Shown piece after piece: positions 6,923-10,084 of a stretch of 10,084 nucleotides of DNA. Within the stretch, counting starts at the first letter, position 1, and every line of letters begins with the position of its first letter. A model generated the notes under the pieces. The model worked only from the letters and a program-made list of their open reading frames with translations, did no database searches and had not been told where the DNA came from. Position numbers and translations under genes: made by a program. The DNA comes from Christensenella sp. UBA1260 (GTDB taxonomy: Bacteria; Bacillota; Clostridia; Christensenellales; CAG-917): contig DBVQ01000097.1 of the NCBI GenBank assembly GCA_002308155.1, forward strand, positions 5,144 through 15,227, read 5' to 3'.

Positions 6923-8824
6923 TCAGTCTCCTATCTTCAAACGGCGAATAAGTTTCTTTGTCGGTCTGCCTTCCTTGTCCCAGAAGCGAGTGCGATAATA
7001 CTTTTTGATGAGTTTGTCAAGCGGCACCTTGCTCTTTGGATTGTCTGGATTTTGCAGTTCGTCTGTGAGACGCGCAGGCAGAGAGTCGTCATCCTTGGTG
7101 AGCCCAAGATTGATGTCAATGAGACGCTCAAGGTTGTAGCCTCTCTCGCCGAGACGCAGGAACTTGCCAAACGTCATATTCATACCCGTTGCCGCTTTGA
7201 TTGCCTTTGGATGCGGGAGCATATAGAATGGCAACTGGAAGGCGAGTGCTGTTGGGAAGCGAAGCAAGAACTTGAGCACAAGCCCGACCTTTGTGAATGC
7301 CTTGTTGAGGAATCTCGTAAATCCGCCTTGCGGATTGACAAGGACAGGGGCAGGGAGGACGGCGTAGGTTGTGAACAGACAGCTTCCGCCTGCACTTGCC
7401 GCTTCCATAAGGTCTTGGAAGGTGATACAGAGTGCCGCCTTGCCGAACGTGGTGTATGGGTCAACCGTAAGCATAAGACCTTCAAGCACGACGAGATAGC
7501 CGCCGTTTAAGTGGCATCCGCCGCGGTTGGCTACTGCGTAGCCAAGTCCGTGTCCGACTGCTCCACGCGGCTCGTATGCCGCAAGTTCCATACCCTTGGC
7601 GTTCATTGCAAACTCTTTGCCGCCGTATTTGTCTGAAAGGCGCTTGCTGCCCTCGGCGATTTCATCGCCAATGCCGCGTCTATAAGCCGTGTCTTCAATG
7701 AGTTTTGTGATATTGTCAATCTTGCCAAACTCAAGACCGTTGTCCCACATGTGTTTTTCGTTGCATTCCATTGCAAACGAAAGCGTGTCCGCAAAGGAAA
7801 TTGTATCCATGCCGTATTCGTCAAGGTAGTAGTTCCAATCAAGCACGCTTTGCATATCGCGGTTCAAGATATTTGCGCCGAGAAGTCCGAGTGTTTCAAG
7901 TTCCGGTCCTTTGACCTCTTTGCCTTCAACCTTGACGACACGTTTGCAGCGGATAGGGCAGGTTGTACAGCCCTCGTTGCGCACGAGATAGTTGTCGTGA
8001 AGCTCCTCACCGCTGACGTCTTCAAAATATTCATATCTGCCGCTGCTGTAGTTCTTTGTGGCAAGCAAGTTTCTTGCGTGCATAGGTGCAACGAGTCCAA
8101 CTGTGCCGAGCGCAGGCATTTGCACGCCTGTCGCAGGGTGCGTTTTGAGTTTTTTCGTCCACTTTGCACACACTTCTTTGAGTTTTCTTTGGTTGTAAAC
8201 CTTTGGCATGACGTGTCCTTCGGCAACCAAGCCTTTAAGGTTTTTGGAGCCGAACACCGCGCCGACGCCGCCACGACCCGCAACTCTGTCGTCGCTGACT
8301 ACGCAGGCGTAGCGCACGAGGTTTTCGCCCGCGGGACCAATCACAAACTTGTCGCCCTTGTCGGGGATAGCGGCTTGGGCGTCGCTGGTTTTGAGCCCCC
8401 AAATCGTGTCTGCGTTTTTAAATTCAACGCCATCGCGCGTGATGCGCAGATACGTCTTTTCTTCCGCTTTGCCAACAATTATGACTGCGTCATAACCTGC
8501 GCGTTTCAAGGCAAGTCCAAAATTGCCGCCGCAGTTGGACGAAGTATAGAACCCCGTGAGAGGGGAGATTGTGCTCGTATTAAAGCGTGATGAGCAAGGC
8601 GCACCGACCGCATTCAAGGGGCCTGTGGTGATGACAATCATATTTTCGGGAGAATACGGGTCAATCTTCTGCTTGATGTTGTCATAGATGATTTTTGCCG
8701 CCATGATCTTGCCGCCGACAAACAATTCTCTCTCTTTGTCGGAGAAAGGATATTCACTGACGGTTTTTGTGGTCAAGTCTATTTTTATGACTTTGCCTGT
8801 ATAGGCCATTAATGGTTTTTTCAT
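6923..8824 (-). CDS. aor: Aldehyde ferredoxin oxidoreductase family protein (probable tungstoenzyme, WorL-like)
   Basis: A 633-residue AOR, an oxygen-sensitive enzyme holding a bis-pterin tungsten cofactor and one [4Fe-4S] cluster that oxidises aldehydes and reduces ferredoxin. Seen: N-terminal domain 1 (YTGKVIKIDLTTKTV at 8-22, FVGGKIMAAK at 35-44), GPLNAVGAPCSSRFNTSTISPLTGF at 68-92, and GPAGENLVRYACVVSDDRVAGRGGVGAVFGSKNLK at 163-197. Cluster ligands are C286, C289 and C293, with C482 as the distant fourth, very close to the spacing in P. furiosus AOR (288, 291, 295, 494). The first pterin motif DEYGMD (335-340) fits DxxGLD. The second, before C482, reads SAGGSC instead of the usual DxxGxC. 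Between C482 and ATGMN (545-549) lie about 62 residues, longer than I expect, including a hydrophobic stretch at 513-537. It starts one base after the polyferredoxin gene, which suggests a two-subunit enzyme like WorL-WorS. Substrate cannot be deduced. Confidence 0.95.
   Translation of the reverse strand: MKKPLMAYTGKVIKIDLTTKTVSEYPFSDKERELFVGGKIMAAKIIYDNIKQKIDPYSPENMIVITTGPLNAVGAPCSSRFNTSTISPLTGFYTSSNCGGNFGLALKRAGYDAVIIVGKAEEKTYLRITRDGVEFKNADTIWGLKTSDAQAAIPDKGDKFVIGPAGENLVRYACVVSDDRVAGRGGVGAVFGSKNLKGLVAEGHVMPKVYNQRKLKEVCAKWTKKLKTHPATGVQMPALGTVGLVAPMHARNLLATKNYSSGRYEYFEDVSGEELHDNYLVRNEGCTTCPIRCKRVVKVEGKEVKGPELETLGLLGANILNRDMQSVLDWNYYLDEYGMDTISFADTLSFAMECNEKHMWDNGLEFGKIDNITKLIEDTAYRRGIGDEIAEGSKRLSDKYGGKEFAMNAKGMELAAYEPRGAVGHGLGYAVANRGGCHLNGGYLVVLEGLMLTVDPYTTFGKAALCITFQDLMEAASAGGSCLFTTYAVLPAPVLVNPQGGFTRFLNKAFTKVGLVLKFLLRFPTALAFQLPFYMLPHPKAIKAATGMNMTFGKFLRLGERGYNLERLIDINLGLTKDDDSLPARLTDELQNPDNPKSKVPLDKLIKKYYRTRFWDKEGRPTKKLIRRLKIGD
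6927..6931 (-). promoter_or_regulatory. Ribosome-binding site of moaD inside the end of the AOR gene
   Basis: Minus-strand GGAGA (6931-6927) falls in the codons GGA GAC for the last two residues (Gly-Asp) of the AOR; CTGAT separates it from the ATG at 6921. It has the same geometry as the starts of the adenylyltransferase gene and moaC. Confidence 0.7.
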
Positions 8825-8825
8825 A

Positions 8826-9230
8826 TCAGTTATTCCTCTTTCCTCTCGAATTGAGAACGTATTTTTTGGTGGCGATTATCGCGCCTTTTTTGCAGTTCTT
8901 TTCGCACACGCCGCATTTGATGCATTTGTCTTGGTCAATCGTAAACTTTTCTTTGATTTTGCCGGAGATTGCGCCGACAGGGCAGTTCCTACTGCACAAA
9001 GAACACCCGATGCAAGCGTCGCTGATTTCAACGTGGGTGACAATCTGTTGAGAGGTGTTGCACTCAATTGCAGATGCAATGCAAGAAGAATAGCAAATGC
9101 CACAGCGTTTGCACTTTTCGGGATCAATTTCCCACACTTTTTCTTCAACGTGATGAATCAAGCATCCAAACGGACAAACGTAGTTGCAATAGCCGCAGTC
9201 TACGCACTTGTTTTTGTTGATAACAAACAT
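8826..9230 (-). CDS. Polyferredoxin with four [4Fe-4S] clusters, probable electron-transfer subunit of the AOR
   Basis: A 134-residue protein made almost wholly of four CxxCxxCxxxC motifs: C9/12/15/19, C40/43/46/50, C73/76/79/83 and C103/106/109/113. That gives 16 cysteines, enough for four [4Fe-4S] clusters arranged as two bacterial-type ferredoxin modules (about 1-60 and 62-120). Two further cysteines (C23, C57) lie outside the motifs. No signal peptide or membrane segment, so cytoplasmic. It is the first gene of the operon and abuts the AOR with one base between, so it is very likely the small subunit (WorS/XorS-like) that carries electrons from the AOR to ferredoxin or another acceptor. 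The C-terminal tail (KKYVLNSRGKRNN) is basic. The ATG is preceded by a run of G (GGGGG) at good spacing. Confidence 0.93.
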   Translation of the reverse strand: MFVINKNKCVDCGYCNYVCPFGCLIHHVEEKVWEIDPEKCKRCGICYSSCIASAIECNTSQQIVTHVEISDACIGCSLCSRNCPVGAISGKIKEKFTIDQDKCIKCGVCEKNCKKGAIIATKKYVLNSRGKRNN

Positions 9231-9247
9231 AACAATCCCCCATAAAG

Positions 9248-9261
9248 CGAACGAAAGTTCG
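9248..9261 (-). other. Small hairpin in the 5' leader of the cofactor operon
   Basis: CGAAC (9248-9252) and GTTCG (9257-9261) pair perfectly around a 4-base loop. It lies in the untranslated leader of the minus-strand operon, between the promoter and the ribosome-binding site of the polyferredoxin gene. No T-run follows in either direction, so it is not an evident terminator. It could stabilise the long transcript or be chance. Confidence 0.35.
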
Positions 9262-9262
9262 T

Positions 9263-9292
9263 CGATATGATATATTTTATAATATCATATTG
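9263..9292. promoter_or_regulatory. Near-perfect palindrome over the operon promoter: candidate operator
   Basis: ATATGATAT (9265-9273) and ATATCATAT (9282-9290) are perfect inverted repeats around 8 AT-rich bases; one mismatch further out the match extends to 9263-9292. The centre covers the proposed -10 of the minus-strand promoter (9279-9284), the usual place for a repressor. Its AT-rich, CGATAT-flanked halves are loosely reminiscent of ModE-type oxyanion-sensor sites, but that resemblance is weak and no regulator gene is in the window. An AT-rich promoter can also give such symmetry by chance. Confidence 0.5.
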
Positions 9293-9306
9293 GACGCGAA
9301 AGTCAA
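9279..9306 (-). promoter_or_regulatory. Promoter of the minus-strand AOR/cofactor operon
   Basis: On the minus strand TTGACT (9306-9301) is followed after 16 bases by TATTAT (9284-9279); each matches the sigma-A consensus at five of six positions. Transcription would begin near 9272, leaving a leader of about 40 bases before the polyferredoxin ATG at 9230. TATAAA (9281-9276) at 19 bases is a less good alternative -10. No other promoter-sized gap exists within the operon. Confidence 0.65.
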
Positions 9307-9342
9307 CCCCCAATTTGTTGGAATGCAATCTGCAAATCGCTA

Positions 9343-9371
9343 TTGACAGCCCATATTTTAAGGTCTATAAT
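9343..9371 (+). promoter_or_regulatory. Consensus sigma-A promoter of tupA
   Basis: TTGACA (9343-9348), 17 bases, then TATAAT (9366-9371): a perfect match to the housekeeping consensus at both boxes and at spacing. Transcription should start near 9378-9380, just ahead of the structured RNA leader. Such a strong promoter suggests that control is exerted mainly downstream, by the RNA. Confidence 0.88.
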
Positions 9372-9379
9372 TTAGTCAA

Positions 9380-9469
9380 TCCGATCCCTTTTGCCTAAAG
9401 TGAAAGCCATGGTGACTGGGGCGGTAGGGTGCGACTGGAAACGGGCGTGCCTCCCATTGTGGAAAGGAG
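9380..9469 (+). ncRNA. Moco-family riboswitch, probable tungsten-cofactor (Tuco) variant, upstream of tupA
   Basis: The leader contains GCCTCCC (9449-9455) followed after 5 bases by GGAAAGG (9461-9467). From memory these are the most conserved blocks of the Moco RNA motif; the E. coli moaA leader has the same two blocks 6 bases apart. Just before lies a hairpin, 9428-9451: GGTGCG pairs with CGTGCC (including two G-U pairs), then CTG with CGG around a GAAA tetraloop. CCTTTT (9387-9392) can pair with GAAAGG (9462-9467) to close the whole element. That closing pair covers most of the tupA ribosome-binding site AGGAG (9465-9469), 7 bases before the ATG, so ligand binding would block translation. 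The downstream tungstate transporter gene and compact size favour the Tuco variant. Sequence and position support are good; the full fold was not computed. Confidence 0.78.
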
Positions 9470-9476
9470 AAAAATT

Positions 9477-10084
9477 ATGAAAAAAAGTTTCAAACTCATC
9501 GCATTGGTGTGCATTTTTGCATTACTGTTCACGTGTTTGACGCTTGTTGCTTGCAACAAGCAAGAAACCCCAAACGGCGAAACTAAAAAAGTGGTTCGTA
9601 TCTCCACAACAACCTCTGTCAACGACAGCGGTCTTATGGAATATTTGCGTCCATACTTTGAAGCGGACACGGGCTATAAGTGGGAGATTTCTTCCGCAGG
9701 CACAGGCGCGGCAATCGCAGCGGCAACCTATGGCAACGCCGACGTAATCCTCGTTCACTCCAAGAAGTCTGAAGAAGAATTCGTCGCAGGCGGATTCTCT
9801 TATGTTGTGAGCGGCTACAAAGCAGAGCGCGTGTCGTTTATGCACAACTTCTTCGTGCTTGTCGGTCCATCTGCCGACCCAGCGGGCGTAAAGGCAATCA
9901 AGGCGACGCAAGGCACGACCGTTGAAGACGCGTTTGAAGCAATCGCGGACACGGCAAGCACGTTTATAAGCCGTGGCGACAAATCCGGCACGCACAACAA
10001 AGAAGTGGCTTTGTGGCCGGCGGGATTGGGAATCGCAAACGCAGCGGGCAAACCTGCAGAACCCGTCCCCGAGCTTGCTTGGTA
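9477..10084 (+). CDS. tupA: TupA, tungstate-binding lipoprotein of an ABC transporter (3' end cut by the window)
   Basis: The frame is open from ATG at 9477 to the window edge, giving 202 codons of a protein normally about 270-300 residues long. It begins with a lipoprotein signal: MKKSFK, a hydrophobic stretch at 7-25 and the lipobox LVAC with the lipidated Cys at 26. The mature part shows the TupA signature: TTTSVNDSGLMEYL (44-57), SSAGTGAAIAAATYG (72-86), DVILVHSK (89-96), HNFFVLVGPSADPAG (123-137) and SRGDKSGTH (165-173). In characterised TupA proteins the TTTS segment and an Arg help hold tungstate and distinguish it from molybdate. It captures tungstate outside the membrane and hands it to TupB/TupC, expected just beyond the right edge. 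The ribosome-binding site AGGAG (9465-9469) lies inside the riboswitch. This metal preference suggests that the AOR uses tungsten. Confidence 0.94.
   Translation, partial: MKKSFKLIALVCIFALLFTCLTLVACNKQETPNGETKKVVRISTTTSVNDSGLMEYLRPYFEADTGYKWEISSAGTGAAIAAATYGNADVILVHSKKSEEEFVAGGFSYVVSGYKAERVSFMHNFFVLVGPSADPAGVKAIKATQGTTVEDAFEAIADTASTFISRGDKSGTHNKEVALWPAGLGIANAAGKPAEPVPELAW

Noticed and set aside
6800..7510. A 236-codon plus-strand open frame across the AOR 3' end and moaD
   Set aside because: Antisense to two well-supported genes and without any family motif; a shadow frame.
7751..8590. A 279-codon open frame on the plus strand opposite the AOR gene
   Set aside because: It lies wholly antisense to strongly conserved AOR sequence and shows no recognisable domain. 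Its length follows from the codon bias of the gene on the other strand.
9380..9469. Cobalamin riboswitch in the tupA leader
   Set aside because: Some G-rich pieces (GGTGACTGGGG) recall parts of B12 leaders, but there is no B12-box, the element is too short, and the GCCTCCC/GGAAAGG pair fits the Moco family with a cofactor-related gene downstream.
9522..9995. A 157-codon minus-strand open frame at the right edge
   Set aside because: It is antisense to tupA, whose signal peptide, lipobox and TupA motifs are clear.
1..10084. CRISPR array, insertion sequence, tRNA or rRNA
   Set aside because: No regularly spaced repeats, transposase, terminal inverted repeats, cloverleaf or conserved rRNA stretches were seen; almost all bases are accounted for by the operon, its control region and tupA.

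Overview
This window carries an almost complete tungsten/molybdenum pterin cofactor pathway packed around one aldehyde ferredoxin oxidoreductase (AOR). Ten genes lie head to tail on the minus strand (9230 down to 151), and a divergent, truncated tungstate-uptake gene (tupA) lies on the plus strand at the right edge. The organism looks like an anaerobic, Gram-positive-type bacterium, probably of the Clostridia: it has strong GGAGG ribosome-binding sites, a consensus sigma-A-type promoter, a lipoprotein solute-binding protein, an oxygen-sensitive AOR with a polyferredoxin, and a MoaC-MOSC fusion. That assignment is inference; no rRNA or other marker is present.

Layout in transcription order on the minus strand: four-cluster polyferredoxin (9230-8826), AOR (8824-6923), MoaD-like sulfur carrier (6921-6676), short ThiF/MoeB-like adenylyltransferase (6674-6069), MogA (6066-5590), MoeA (5588-4362), a second MoeA fused to a periplasmic-binding-protein-like domain (4365-2497), MoaA (2500-1574), MoaC-MOSC fusion (1572-658) and a macro-domain protein (654-151). 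A strong hairpin terminator at about 105-145 ends the unit. Neighbouring genes are separated by 1-3 bases or overlap by 4, so this is a single translationally coupled operon of about 9 kb. Bases 1-104 hold no gene that I can see.

The 246-base divergent gap (9231-9476) holds all the visible control signals. The minus operon has a TTGACT/TATTAT promoter whose -10 lies inside a near-perfect palindrome (9263-9292). On the plus strand a textbook TTGACA-17-TATAAT promoter (9343-9371) is followed by a Moco-family RNA with the hallmark GCCTCCC and GGAAAGG blocks. Because tupA follows, this is best read as a tungsten-cofactor (Tuco) variant. Its last block overlaps the tupA ribosome-binding site.

Working together: TupA captures tungstate; MoaA and MoaC make cyclic pyranopterin phosphate; MoaD and its adenylyltransferase supply sulfur; MogA adenylylates the pterin and the MoeA paralogues insert metal; the AOR uses the bis-pterin tungsten cofactor and passes electrons to the polyferredoxin. 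No moaE (large subunit of molybdopterin synthase) is in the window. The most notable points are the riboswitch, an AOR pterin-binding motif that departs from DxxGxC, a large hydrophobic insert in the AOR, Gly codons at the ends of moaD and moaA that double as ribosome-binding sites for the next gene, and a macro-domain gene as the last cistron.
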